From NCBI RefSeq assembly GCF_041514305.1, contig NZ_JBGMWH010000003.1, positions 310,001-374,000 on the forward strand: 64,000 bases of DNA, in the 5' to 3' direction. This DNA is from Salinarimonas chemoclinalis (GTDB lineage Bacteria; Pseudomonadota; Alphaproteobacteria; Rhizobiales; Beijerinckiaceae). The position numbers were made by a program, and so were the translations under genes. Under the pieces are notes generated by a model. The model did not search any database. It was not told the DNA's origin and worked only from the letters and a program-made list of their open reading frames with translations. Each line of letters begins with the position of its first letter. Position 1 is the first letter of the stretch. Shown piece after piece: positions 41,325 through 50,666 of the stretch.

Positions 41325-42593
41325 CTAATGGGAAAGCACCACGTCTCCGGTCGGTCCGACGCCGTCGGGAACCGGGATGTCCGTGGCATGGTAGTCGGTG
41401 TTGAGCTGCAGCACCGGACCCTCCGAGAGTTCGAGGCGCCGGGCCACGATCACCGTGAAGGCGGAGCGGTCGGCGACCGATCTCTCCGAGCTCACGCGCA
41501 GATCGCCGCGCGGCAGGTAGATCGTGCCCAGCAGGTTCCGGGCGTCGTCGCTGGTGATCTCGAAGTCGCGCGCTTCTTCCGCATTCCGGTCCTGGAAGAA
41601 CAGGATACCGGCCAGCGTGCCGTCGCGCATCGCCGTGAGGTCGACGCTCGACTCCTTGCGGAAGTCGATCACGGCGTCCTTCCCGGTGAAGTAGAAGCTG
41701 GTGTAGCGGCCCACGAGCATTCCGTCGTCGACGCGCAGCTCGCCGTCCTTGATGACGTAGAGGTCGGAGCCGAGGTCGACCCGCGCCCCGTCGCGAATGC
41801 GAATACCGCCGCAATAGACGCCGGGCAGCAGGTACCTGTCGCTGCGGATGTCGACGTCCCGGTGGTCGCAGGCACCGACCGGCGGGGTTGCGCGCCCGGC
41901 GAGCGGGTCGGGGATCGGTGGGCACTCGGTGCGCGGGGTGGGCACGTAGGCGGTACCGCGCCCGAAATGACCGCCGGCCGAGCAGATCAGCGCGGCGTGC
42001 AGGCTCGCCTGGTCGTCGATCCGCAGGGCCTGCATGTGCGTCGAGTTGGAGAAGACGCCGCAGCGTTGCGCCTCCATCTTCGCACGCTTCTCGAGATGGA
42101 GCGCCTTCGGACCAGAGCCGTCGAGTGCCACGACGCAAACCGGCGCGCTGCCGCTGAGCTTCGCGGTGGCCGTCACGGCGACCTGCGCGAAGGCGTCGGT
42201 GACGACGCGGCTGAAGACGCGCGCGAGCGGGCTCTCGATGTCGATGCGCACCGAATGGGTGCGGGGATCGACCGTCGCGTCCACCCGCGCCGCGTCGGGA
42301 TCGAAGCCCCGCGCGGCGATGGCGGCGCGCGCCGCCGTCTCGGCGCCGGCCTCGAGCCGGTCGGCGGGCGTGTTGGCGAGCCGCATCTCGCGCGCGGCGG
42401 CGATCGCGGCGGTGTCCGCTGCCGCCTGCAGCGAGGCGCGGGCGCCGTACCAGCTCGTCGCGTCCACCGCGAGCCCGGCGGCGCCGAGCATCGGCACGAC
42501 GGCGAGGCTGAAGACGATGACCACGCTGCCGGCGTCGTCGGCAAGCCGCCGACGCAGCGCCGCGAGGCGGCTCGAGATGCGTTCGCCCGTCAT
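41325..42593 (-). CDS. TadG-like protein with C-terminal beta-rich surface domain (3 of 3)
   Basis: 422 residues. The N-terminal ADDAGSVVIVFSLAVVPMLG membrane segment and VDATSWYGARASLQAAADTAAIAAAREM are TadE/TadG-like. There is no vWA domain; instead residues about 240-420 form short repeating strands (LLPGVYCGGIRIRDGARVDL, LYVIKDGELRVDDG, FYFTGKDAVIDF, LAGILFFQDRN) like a small beta-solenoid, plus Cys pairs. This matches TadG-related proteins of surface adhesion systems. Its ATG overlaps the stop of the upstream kinase (TGA/ATG, 42590-42593), so the two are translationally coupled. Confidence 0.78.
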   Translation of the reverse strand: MTGERISSRLAALRRRLADDAGSVVIVFSLAVVPMLGAAGLAVDATSWYGARASLQAAADTAAIAAAREMRLANTPADRLEAGAETAARAAIAARGFDPDAARVDATVDPRTHSVRIDIESPLARVFSRVVTDAFAQVAVTATAKLSGSAPVCVVALDGSGPKALHLEKRAKMEAQRCGVFSNSTHMQALRIDDQASLHAALICSAGGHFGRGTAYVPTPRTECPPIPDPLAGRATPPVGACDHRDVDIRSDRYLLPGVYCGGIRIRDGARVDLGSDLYVIKDGELRVDDGMLVGRYTSFYFTGKDAVIDFRKESSVDLTAMRDGTLAGILFFQDRNAEEARDFEITSDDARNLLGTIYLPRGDLRVSSERSVADRSAFTVIVARRLELSEGPVLQLNTDYHATDIPVPDGVGPTGDVVLSH

Positions 42594-43771
42594 TCGGCGG
42601 CCTCCCTGGACAGGCCGGGCGCGTCGCGACGCGCGGCCGGCAGGACGATGCGTGCGGCGAGCCCCCGGCCGGGCGCCGATTCGAGGAGGAGGCGCCCGCC
42701 GTTGAGTTCGGCGATGCGCCGCGCCGTCGGCAGGCCGAGCCCCAGCCCACCGGCGCGCCGGACGAGGACGTTCTCCGCCTGGAGGAAGGCCTGCGTGCAG
42801 CGCGCCAGCGTCTCGGGGTCGAGGCCGGGGCCGTCGTCGGCGACGCCCAGCACGACGTCGTCGCCTTCGGCGTGCGCCGTCAGCCGAATCCGTCCGCCGC
42901 GGGGCACGTGCGCCAGGGCGTTGCCGACGAGCTCGCCGAGCGCCTTGGCGAGGAGGTGGGGGTCCGCCGTGACGACGAGTGCGCGATCGGCGTCGGCCTG
43001 CAGCACGACGCCGCCGGCCTCCGCCGCCCGGCGACGGCGGTGGACCTCGTCCTCGACGAGATCGGCCGCGTGCAGCCGCTCGGGCACGACGGGGACGGTG
43101 CCGGCCGACATCTGCGCGAAGGCGAAGACGCGCTGGAGCGTGTCGTTGAGGCCGCGCGCCGCGGTGATCACGCCGTCGAGATAGTCGCGCGGGTCGGCGT
43201 CGGGGTCGAGCGAGGCCTGGAGCAGCTCGGAATAGCCGATGATGGCGTTGAGCGGCGTGCGGGTCTCGTGCTGGAGGAGGGCGAGCAGGCTCTCCTTGAG
43301 CCGGTCCGCCTCCTCCGCCCGCCCCCGCGCCTCGCGGGTGATCGCCTCCATGCGCGCCCCGCGCAGAACGTAGCGCAGCTGGTAGCCGAGGAGACGCCAG
43401 TTGACCGGCTTGGCGACGAAGGACGTGGCGCCGACCTCGTAGGCGCGGTCGATGGCGAACATGTCGTCGCGGCTCGTGATCACGACGACCGGCAGGTTCT
43501 GCATCCGCGGGTCGCGCCGCATCTCCGCGAGAAGGCCGAAGCCGTTCATCTTCGGCATTTCGAGGTCGCACAGCACGATGTCGAAGCGCGCGTCGCGCCG
43601 GAGGATCGCGAGCGCCTCCTCGCCGTCGCCGGCGGTGACGATCTCGCCGCCCGGATGGTCGAGATGCCCGACCGCGATCTCGCGCAGGATCGGATCGTCG
43701 TCCACCACGAGGAGGCGCGTCGGGCTGTCGAACACGTACAGAAAGCCCGCATTGGTCTTGCCGAGAAGCAT
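42590..43771 (-). CDS. Receiver-first hybrid histidine kinase
   Basis: Soluble signalling protein of 393 residues without membrane segments. An N-terminal REC domain (about 18-135; phosphoacceptor Asp69 in VLCDLEMPKMNG, Lys in FVAKPVNW) is followed by a coiled coil, HisKA with His168 (LQHETRTPLNAIIGY) and HATPase with NALAHV, DDGPGLDPE and GGLGLGLPTAR. The arrangement suggests that another kinase's phosphate gates this kinase. It is coupled by overlap to the TadG-like gene, implying control of surface or adhesion functions, and diverges from the large hybrid kinase. Confidence 0.87.
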   Translation of the reverse strand: MLLGKTNAGFLYVFDSPTRLLVVDDDPILREIAVGHLDHPGGEIVTAGDGEEALAILRRDARFDIVLCDLEMPKMNGFGLLAEMRRDPRMQNLPVVVITSRDDMFAIDRAYEVGATSFVAKPVNWRLLGYQLRYVLRGARMEAITREARGRAEEADRLKESLLALLQHETRTPLNAIIGYSELLQASLDPDADPRDYLDGVITAARGLNDTLQRVFAFAQMSAGTVPVVPERLHAADLVEDEVHRRRRAAEAGGVVLQADADRALVVTADPHLLAKALGELVGNALAHVPRGGRIRLTAHAEGDDVVLGVADDGPGLDPETLARCTQAFLQAENVLVRRAGGLGLGLPTARRIAELNGGRLLLESAPGRGLAARIVLPAARRDAPGLSREAAE

Positions 43772-43918
43772 CGGTTCCGCCCTTCCTGAAGAACGACGTG
43801 TAGGCGCAATCCCTGAATGCCCGATTAAATCGTTTAGTTAAGCCGACACTTACTCATTCGTGGCCACATTCGTTCATGATCACCGGCGTGCAGACGCTCG
43901 AGCGGCGGGAGTGGTGAC

Positions 43919-46654
43919 TTGCAACCCAAGAGATCGGTCGTCGGAAAGCTTGGCCGTTTGGTCGTGATCTCCGTCCTGATCGCGCTCACGCTCGGCTCGA
44001 CGGCGAGCCTCTGGCTCGAAATCCGCCGCTACGGCGAGCAGAAGCGCGAGAGCCTGCTCGCGGTCGCCCACGCCTTCGCGGCGGCGAGCGCCGAGGCCGT
44101 CGTCGAGCACGATCGCGACGCGATCTTCGAGGCGGTCCGCGCCATCGGGCGCCTGCCGGGCATCACGCACGTGACGGTCGCGGCCCGCGACGGGACGGTG
44201 CTCGAGGAGGTGGGCACCGGCGTGCAGCTCCTCGGCCACCTCGTCCTCGACGAGGCCACGCCGCCGTCGGTCGGGGCGATCCTCTTCTCGCGCACCGCCG
44301 TCGTCGGCGTGCCCGTGCGCCATCGCGGCGTCGAGGTCGGCCGGCTCGAGCTGATCTCGGAGACCGGCGACCTGCGGGGGCGCCTCCTCGTCGTGCTCGC
44401 CTTCGCGCTCGGGGCGGCCATGGTGGCGAGCGCGATCGGCCTCGCCATCGCCTGGCGGCTCCAGCGCGCGATCACGCGGCCGCTGCTCACCCTGTCGGCG
44501 ACGATGAGCCGCGTGCGCGAGTCGCACGACTACGACGAGGCCTGCCCCGTCGAGAGCGACGACGAGATCGGCCAGCTCGCGCTCGGCTTCAACGCCATGC
44601 TCGGCGAGATCCGCCGGCGCGACGCGCGCCTCGCGCAGCATCGCGAGCGGCTGGAGAGCGAGGTCGAGGAGCGCACCCGCGACCTGGCGACCGCCAAGGA
44701 CGCCGCCGAGCGGGCGAGCAGCGCCAAGTCCGACTTCCTCGCCACGATGAGCCACGAGATCCGCACGCCGATGAACGGCATGCTGGTGATGGCGGAACTG
44801 CTCGCCGCCGGCGACCTGCCCGAGCGCCAGCGGCGCTACGCGGAGGTGATCGCCCGCTCCGGCCAGTCGCTGCTCGCGATCATCAACGACATCCTCGACT
44901 TCGCCAAGGTCGAGGCCGGCAAGCTCGAACTCGAGGCGGTGCCGGTGGACCTCGGCGAGGCGGCGGAGACGGTGGTGACGCTCTTCGGCGAGCGCGCCGC
45001 CGGCAAGGGGCTCGACCTCGCCGCCGCGATCGACCCGGTGCTGCCGCGGATCGTCGGCGACCCGGTGCGGCTGACGCAGGTGTTGGCGAACCTCGTCAAC
45101 AACGCGCTGAAGTTCACGGAGACGGGCCACGTGCTGGTGCGGATCGCCGCCGCGGACGGGCGAGTGACGATCCGCGTGGAGGACACCGGCATCGGCATCC
45201 CCGAGGAGAAGCGCGCGACGATCTTCTCGGCGTTCTCCCAGGCCGACCAGTCGACCACGCGGCGCTACGGCGGGACGGGGCTCGGCCTGTCCATCGTCCA
45301 GCGCCTCGTCGCCGCGATGGGCGGCGCGATCCGGGTCGAAAGCGTCGTCGGCGAGGGCTCCTGCTTCATCGTGGAGCTGCCCTGCATCGCCGCGGCGGAC
45401 GGCGCGCCGGCGCCGCCGCGACTCGACGCGCCCCGCGTCGCGATCGTCGCCGCGGAGGGCGCGGCGACCCGCACGGCGCTGTCGCTCCGGCTCGCGGCCG
45501 CGGGGTTCGACGTCGCGGGGCCGGAGGCGGACGGCGCGGACGCCGACTGGATCGTCGACGCGGACGCGCTGCTCCGCGACGGCCGGCCGACCGGCGCGCG
45601 TCGGGTGCTCGCGCTGGCGCCGATCGGCGAGCGGGCCGGCGAGGAGGCCCGCGCGCGGGGCCTCGCGGACGCGCTGCTGCGCCGGCCGCTGGCGCCGAGC
45701 GAGTGGGCGCTCGCCCTCGCGCGCCTGGTGGACGGCTCGCCCTTCCCGCGGGAGGATGGGGCGCCGGATCGCGCCGCGTCGAGCCTGCCGCGCTTCGCGG
45801 GCGCGCGGGTCCTCGTCGCCGACGACAGCGCGGTCAACCGCGAGGTGGCCTGCGAGGCGCTGTCGCGGCTCGGGATCGCGGCGCGCACGGTGGCGAACGG
45901 GCGCGAGGCGCTCGACGCGATCCTGGCGGGCGGCATCGACCTCGTGCTGATGGACGGCTCCATGCCCGAGCTCGACGGCTTCGAGGCGACGCGCCTCGTG
46001 CGCGTGCACGAGGCGCAGAGCGGCACCGCCCGCACGCCGATCGTCGCGCTCACGGCCCACGTGGTGGGGGCCGGCGCGGACGCCTGGCGCGAGGCCGGCA
46101 TGGACGGCGTGCTGCACAAGCCCTTCACACTCGCCGCGCTCGCGCAGACGCTCGGCGCGCACCTCCCGGTGTCCGAGCCCGCCGCGCCCGCCGACGCGTC
46201 TCGCGCGTCGATGCCGGCGATGCCCGGCCCCGATGCGGCGCTCGACGCCGAGGCGCACCGGGACGCCGAGGCACTGCTCGACGAGGAGGTCGTCGCCGGC
46301 ATCGCCGAGATGGCGCACACCACCGGCGCCGGCTTCCTGCGGCGCATCCTCGGCCTCTACCTGGAGCACGCCCCACCGGCGCTGGCCCAGCTCGTCGCGT
46401 CGGTCGCCGAGGGTGCCGAGCCGGCACTGGTCGCGAGCGCGGCGCACGCGCTCAAGTCGATGAGCCTCAACGTCGGCGCGGCGGCGCTGGCGGTGCGCCT
46501 CGCCGCGATCGAGACGGCGGCGCGGGAGACCGGCACGCTCCCGGACGAGGCGACCGTCGCGGCGCTCGCGCCGCTCCTCGCCGAGACGATCGCGGCCCTG
46601 CGCGCGCGCCTCGGCGAGGAGGAGCCGGAGGTCGACGCCGCGGCCGTCGGCTGA
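43919..46654 (+). CDS. Hybrid sensor histidine kinase with REC and HPt domains
   Basis: 911-residue membrane kinase. TM segments near 10-30 and 155-180 enclose a periplasmic region of about 120 residues. HAMP (180-235), HisKA with His279 (MSHEIRTPMN), HATPase (NLVNNALKF, TGIGIPEE, GGTGLGLSI), a stretch at about 500-615 that looks like a receiver without phosphoacceptor, a complete REC with Asp679 (LVLMDGSMPELDG) and Lys in LHKPF, and a C-terminal HPt with His843 (HALKSMS). It resembles BarA/ArcB-type phosphorelays. The TTG start at 43919 has GGGAG nine bases upstream. It ends eight bases from the convergent MscS gene. Confidence 0.88.
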   Translation: MQPKRSVVGKLGRLVVISVLIALTLGSTASLWLEIRRYGEQKRESLLAVAHAFAAASAEAVVEHDRDAIFEAVRAIGRLPGITHVTVAARDGTVLEEVGTGVQLLGHLVLDEATPPSVGAILFSRTAVVGVPVRHRGVEVGRLELISETGDLRGRLLVVLAFALGAAMVASAIGLAIAWRLQRAITRPLLTLSATMSRVRESHDYDEACPVESDDEIGQLALGFNAMLGEIRRRDARLAQHRERLESEVEERTRDLATAKDAAERASSAKSDFLATMSHEIRTPMNGMLVMAELLAAGDLPERQRRYAEVIARSGQSLLAIINDILDFAKVEAGKLELEAVPVDLGEAAETVVTLFGERAAGKGLDLAAAIDPVLPRIVGDPVRLTQVLANLVNNALKFTETGHVLVRIAAADGRVTIRVEDTGIGIPEEKRATIFSAFSQADQSTTRRYGGTGLGLSIVQRLVAAMGGAIRVESVVGEGSCFIVELPCIAAADGAPAPPRLDAPRVAIVAAEGAATRTALSLRLAAAGFDVAGPEADGADADWIVDADALLRDGRPTGARRVLALAPIGERAGEEARARGLADALLRRPLAPSEWALALARLVDGSPFPREDGAPDRAASSLPRFAGARVLVADDSAVNREVACEALSRLGIAARTVANGREALDAILAGGIDLVLMDGSMPELDGFEATRLVRVHEAQSGTARTPIVALTAHVVGAGADAWREAGMDGVLHKPFTLAALAQTLGAHLPVSEPAAPADASRASMPAMPGPDAALDAEAHRDAEALLDEEVVAGIAEMAHTTGAGFLRRILGLYLEHAPPALAQLVASVAEGAEPALVASAAHALKSMSLNVGAAALAVRLAAIETAARETGTLPDEATVAALAPLLAETIAALRARLGEEEPEVDAAAVG

Positions 46655-46661
46655 ACCGCCC

Positions 46662-49070
46662 TCAAGCCTTCGCGCCGGTCTCCTCTGGCGCGGACGTGAC
46701 GTTGCCGGCGATGCTCTCGACGGCCTCGTCCGCCGTCGCGACCTGGTGCACGGCGGCGGGCGCGGCGCTCGTCGTCGCGCGTTCGGCCAGGATGTGGAGC
46801 GGCGGCGCCGTCCCGGTCTTGCCTTCGCCGGCGTAGAGCGTGAGGTGCGGGAACGGGATCTCGATCCCGCGCTCGTCGAAGACCTGCTTCACCACCTCCA
46901 GGTAGGCACGCCCCGTGCCCCATTGCTTGCCGGGAGCGGTCTTGATCCGCCCGCGGACGACGACCGCGGAGTCCGCCAGCGCCTCCACCCCCATGAGCTC
47001 GAACGGGCCGAGGATGTTCGCGCCGTGATCCTCCGAGCGCGTCAGCAGGTCGAAGGCGTCCTGCATGGCCTGCTTCACCTCGGCGACGTTCTCCCGGTAG
47101 GCGACGCCGATGTCCGCGACGTAGTAGGCGAAGTGGCGCATCATGTTGGAGACGCTGTCGACGCTCGAGAACGGCACCACGTGGTAGGTCCCCTGCAGGT
47201 CCCGGATCGACACCGAGCGGATGGTCAGCCGCTCGACCACGCCCGAGATGCCGCCCGCGGAGACGACGTCGCCCTCGTTCATGGCGTTCTCGAGCTGGAT
47301 GAACACGCCGGTGATGACGTCCTGCACGAGCTTCTGCGCGCCGAAGCCCACCGCGAGGCCGATGACGCCGGCACCGGCCAGCAGCGGCCCCACGTTCACC
47401 CCGAGCTCGGCGAGCACCATGATCGCGATGACGACGACGAGCGTCACCGTGAAGGCGTTGCGGAAAAGCGCCAGCAGCGTGCGCTCGCGCGCCGTCGGCT
47501 GGGTGCCGTAGTCCGGGTTGAGACGATACTCGATCCAGGACGAAACGAGGATGTAGAGCGCGATCCCGAAGAGCACGAGCAGGAAGGCCGAGATCAGCGA
47601 GGTCGTCACCGCCAGCCCGACGCCGCTCGACGCCCAGGCGAGGAAGTCGAACAGCTCCCAGGCCTGCGCCACCGCGACGAGGATGCCGACGAGCACGACG
47701 AGCCGGATCACGTGCAGGATCTTCGGCACGAAGGCGTTGAGGCGCGACTCGAGCAGCGGCAGGCGCTGCTTCACGTCCGGCGACAGGCGCATGCCGCCCG
47801 TCATGAAGCGGGACAGGACCATCGCGATGCCGACGCCCACGCCGACGGCGATCGCGCTCTCGACCGTCGCCGAGAGCATGTAGGTCAACGCCTCGCGCGG
47901 GCGCGTCGTCCAGATGAAGAAGAGGGCGACGAAGTAGACGATCGCGAGCACGTGCCACACCCGCGCGAGCGCGGCCATGAAGCGCGCGGTGGCGTCGTTC
48001 CGGCCGCCGACCGCCCGGCGCAGCATGACCCGGCGCACGGCGTCGCGGTTCTGCAGCGTCACGAGCACGCCGACGAGGCAGGCGGCGAGGACGGCGAGCG
48101 TGCGGATCGCCTGTCCCGCCGCGAAGGAGACGCTCCAGGAGGCGATCGGGGCGACGAACAGGAAGGCGTAGACCACGATCGAGGTGGTACGTCCGATCCA
48201 GAAGTACCAGTAGGCGGCCGCCGTGTCCGAGATCGCCTGCACGATCCGCAGGCTCCCCCGGTTCGGCCGCAGCACCGCGCGCACGCCGAGCTTGATCACC
48301 TCGGCCAGCACGAAGGCGTTGAGGAAGAGCTGCTGGTTCAGCGCGTTCATGCCCGTCGGGCCCCAGTTCACCGCGACGAACGTGCCGATCGCCCACGCGG
48401 CGGCGAGCGCCAGCGCCTCGACGAGGAAGGTCGCCACCGACAGCACGATGCGCCCGATCACGTTGCCCGTCTGCCGATGGCGGGCGAAGCGGTCGCCCAG
48501 CCGGCTCGCGAACCAGCGCAGCGCGAGATAGCTGCCGACCGTCACGGCGATGACGAGGCCGAGGCCGGTGACGATCCGCCCGAGCCGCTCGAGATCGGCG
48601 CCGTCGACGTCGCGCCACAGGGCGCTCACGGTGTCGAGCGCGCGGCCGGTGACGGCGAAGATGCCGGCGACCTGCTCGGCGACGGCGCGGGTCTGCTCGG
48701 CGATCAGCGTCGCGAAGGGCAGCGGCGCCTCCTCCTGTGCCGCCGCGGCGGCCGCGACCGCGTCCCCGGCGGGCGCGGTCGCGGCGAGCGCCTCGAGCAG
48801 GCGCGCCCGCGCCGCGTCGTCGGCGATCACCGCGCGCAGCGCCTCGAGCTCGGGGGGCAGAGCCGCGTCCGTCGGCTCGCCGGCCGCCGCCTCGTCCGCG
48901 GGTGCCTCCTGCTGCGCCGCGACGCCGGGGAGGGGGAGGCCCGGAACCTGCGCCCGCGCCGCGGCGCCCAGCAGCACCACGATGGCGAGCGCGAGCGAGA
49001 TCACGAGAGCGATGGTCGCCAGGCGCGTATGCGAGCGAATGAAGACGATGAGCGACGAGTGCTGGCGCAT
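46662..49070 (-). CDS. Large MscS-family mechanosensitive channel
   Basis: 802-residue channel. A signal-like segment (about 10-35, ending AAARAQVPG) leads to a Glu/Ala-rich periplasmic part, then about ten transmembrane helices, then the MscS core: pore helix LLAGAGVIGLAVGFGAQKLVQDVITGVFI and beta domain MNEGDVVSAGGISGVVE followed by IRDLQGTYHVVPFSSVDSV. The C-terminal part ends in an Ala/Glu tail. The large N-terminal extension suggests an MscK/YbiO-like form, tuned by other signals. Start at 49070 (MRQHSSLIV); a longer frame to 49151 is possible. Converges on the hybrid kinase. Confidence 0.87.
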   Translation of the reverse strand: MRQHSSLIVFIRSHTRLATIALVISLALAIVVLLGAAARAQVPGLPLPGVAAQQEAPADEAAAGEPTDAALPPELEALRAVIADDAARARLLEALAATAPAGDAVAAAAAAQEEAPLPFATLIAEQTRAVAEQVAGIFAVTGRALDTVSALWRDVDGADLERLGRIVTGLGLVIAVTVGSYLALRWFASRLGDRFARHRQTGNVIGRIVLSVATFLVEALALAAAWAIGTFVAVNWGPTGMNALNQQLFLNAFVLAEVIKLGVRAVLRPNRGSLRIVQAISDTAAAYWYFWIGRTTSIVVYAFLFVAPIASWSVSFAAGQAIRTLAVLAACLVGVLVTLQNRDAVRRVMLRRAVGGRNDATARFMAALARVWHVLAIVYFVALFFIWTTRPREALTYMLSATVESAIAVGVGVGIAMVLSRFMTGGMRLSPDVKQRLPLLESRLNAFVPKILHVIRLVVLVGILVAVAQAWELFDFLAWASSGVGLAVTTSLISAFLLVLFGIALYILVSSWIEYRLNPDYGTQPTARERTLLALFRNAFTVTLVVVIAIMVLAELGVNVGPLLAGAGVIGLAVGFGAQKLVQDVITGVFIQLENAMNEGDVVSAGGISGVVERLTIRSVSIRDLQGTYHVVPFSSVDSVSNMMRHFAYYVADIGVAYRENVAEVKQAMQDAFDLLTRSEDHGANILGPFELMGVEALADSAVVVRGRIKTAPGKQWGTGRAYLEVVKQVFDERGIEIPFPHLTLYAGEGKTGTAPPLHILAERATTSAAPAAVHQVATADEAVESIAGNVTSAPEETGAKA

Positions 49071-49278
49071 GATCCAGGGGAAGGCTTCGGACGGGGGACG
49101 GGTGCCGCGAAGGGCCGATGCGCCGCCGAATCCCGGCGCCACGCGCCGCACTATAGGGAAATCGACCCCGGGGGAAACCGTCCGCGGGTCGGGTGCCCGA
49201 CGGCCCGCCCGCCGGGCCGGCGGCGGCGCCGCGATTTCGCTCGTCCTCTCAAGGACTCCCGTCGCGCCGTGCGGGTGA

Positions 49279-49848
49279 TCACGGACCCGTGAACGCGATG
49301 GCGATCCCGTCCGGCGTGTGCCGCACGACCCGCGCCGGCAGCCCGCCGAGGCGCACCGGCGCGCCGAGGCCGGGCCGCAGCGGCGAGACCAGCCGGGCGC
49401 CGCCGAAGGAGAGATCGGCGACCGCGACCGGGGCGATCTCCGGCGGCTCGTCGAGGACGGTCAGCGTCGCGGTGGCGGGCGGCGGCAGCCCGCGGGGATG
49501 CGCGCGCAGCTCCGCGCGTCGTCCGTCGAGCCGCTCCTCGAGCCAGACGAGGGCCGCGATGCGCTCCTCGCGCCCATCCCGCTCGAACGCGACGGCGAAG
49601 CCGTCTTCGACGAAGCGGGCCACGCGCCCGCGCGCGACGCCGATCTCGGCGATGGCGAGTGTCAGAATCTCCCCCTCGAGCACCGGCGCCGCGGACGCGA
49701 CCGACACGCCGTCCGGCGAGACGCAGCGGGTCTCGCCCGCGAAGGGCGCGCCGTCGCCGAGCACGATGCGGCACGGCAGGGCCAGAGCCAGCCTCTCGTC
49801 GCGGCGGCGGTCGACGTGGAAGGGGGAGTAGGCCTGATCGAGCCGCAT
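49279..49848 (-). CDS. Tandem PilZ-like protein with split c-di-GMP motifs
   Basis: 189 residues with two beta-rich PilZ-like halves. The first (about 11-100) has the RxxxR motif, Arg15-Arg19 (RRDER), but its second motif reads CVSPDG (42-47) instead of DxSxxG. The second half (about 115-189) has an intact DxSxxG, Asp145-Gly150 (DLSFGG), without an RxxxR before it. So each half keeps one part of the c-di-GMP site. It may bind c-di-GMP across the two halves, or not at all. No enzyme domain is attached. Gene start ATG at 49848. Confidence 0.75.
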   Translation of the reverse strand: MRLDQAYSPFHVDRRRDERLALALPCRIVLGDGAPFAGETRCVSPDGVSVASAAPVLEGEILTLAIAEIGVARGRVARFVEDGFAVAFERDGREERIAALVWLEERLDGRRAELRAHPRGLPPPATATLTVLDEPPEIAPVAVADLSFGGARLVSPLRPGLGAPVRLGGLPARVVRHTPDGIAIAFTGP

Positions 49849-49959
49849 CGGGGCGCCCTCGTCGCGGGAACGGCAGGTCCGCGCCCTGCCGACGAACGGT
49901 GCGCGCCGACGCTTGCGCGCGGCTTGCGATCGCGGCGGGTCTCGACGCTCGCCGTCGGC

Positions 49960-50655
49960 TCAGGACGCCGGCGTCTCCCCCCGGCCGCCGACGACCACGA
50001 TGTGCAGTCGCCGCGGCCCGTGCGCGCCGAGGAACATCGTCTGCTCGATGTCGGCGGAGCGCGATGGGCCGGTGACCCAGTTCACCGTGCGCGGCATCAC
50101 GCCCTTGCCGAAACGTTCGCGCAGCCACGACCAGACGCTCTCGTAGTCGCCCGCGACGTCCGCCGCCTGGACGACGATCACGTGATTGTCCGGCAGGAAG
50201 TTGAGCGTGGACGGATTGTGCGGCCCCGAGACGAGCACGCAGGTGCCCGTCTCCGCCACGCCCGCCTCGGCGTGGCTGACCGCGTTGAGGTCGCTCCCGT
50301 CACTCGGTCCCTCGTCGATGGCGAGCGGCGTGTCGCCCCAGGGCATCGCCGAGAGTCGCGGGTCGGCGCCCATGCGCAACGTCGCGGCGAGATTGTGGGC
50401 GCGCAGCCACTGCGCGATCGCGGCGGGAACCGCGTCGGGCGCGTCGACCTCGCTGACGGTCGCGAGCGCGGCCTCCGCCTGGGCGATGAAGAGGTCGATG
50501 CGGGTGCGCCCGGTCACCGCCCCGCGGGCGGGGACGACGCCGGCGGGGGCGCGGGCGATGCGCTCCGTGACCACGTCGCGGCGCGGGCGCTCGCGCCCGG
50601 TGACGCCGAGCGAGCGGCGGATGGAGGCGAAGATCTCGTCGCGGGCGGTGCTCAT
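49960..50655 (-). CDS. lutC: LutC/YkgG-family lactate utilisation protein
   Basis: 231-residue LUD-domain protein, third component of the LutABC L-lactate dehydrogenase complex. MSTARDEIFASIRRSLGV is the usual N-terminus; the LUD fold follows with AVSHAEAGVAETGTCVLVSGP and PDNHVIVVQAADV near 150-185, ending GPSRSADIEQTMFLGAHGP. It follows lutB by 11 bases in one operon. The complex oxidises L-lactate to pyruvate via Fe-S centres. Confidence 0.9.
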   Translation of the reverse strand: MSTARDEIFASIRRSLGVTGRERPRRDVVTERIARAPAGVVPARGAVTGRTRIDLFIAQAEAALATVSEVDAPDAVPAAIAQWLRAHNLAATLRMGADPRLSAMPWGDTPLAIDEGPSDGSDLNAVSHAEAGVAETGTCVLVSGPHNPSTLNFLPDNHVIVVQAADVAGDYESVWSWLRERFGKGVMPRTVNWVTGPSRSADIEQTMFLGAHGPRRLHIVVVGGRGETPAS

Positions 50656-50666
50656 GGGTGCGCTCC

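Noticed and set aside
46746..49292. An 848-codon frame opposite the MscS-type gene
   Set aside because: His/Asp/Arg-rich antisense artefact; the opposite strand has the MscS core motifs.
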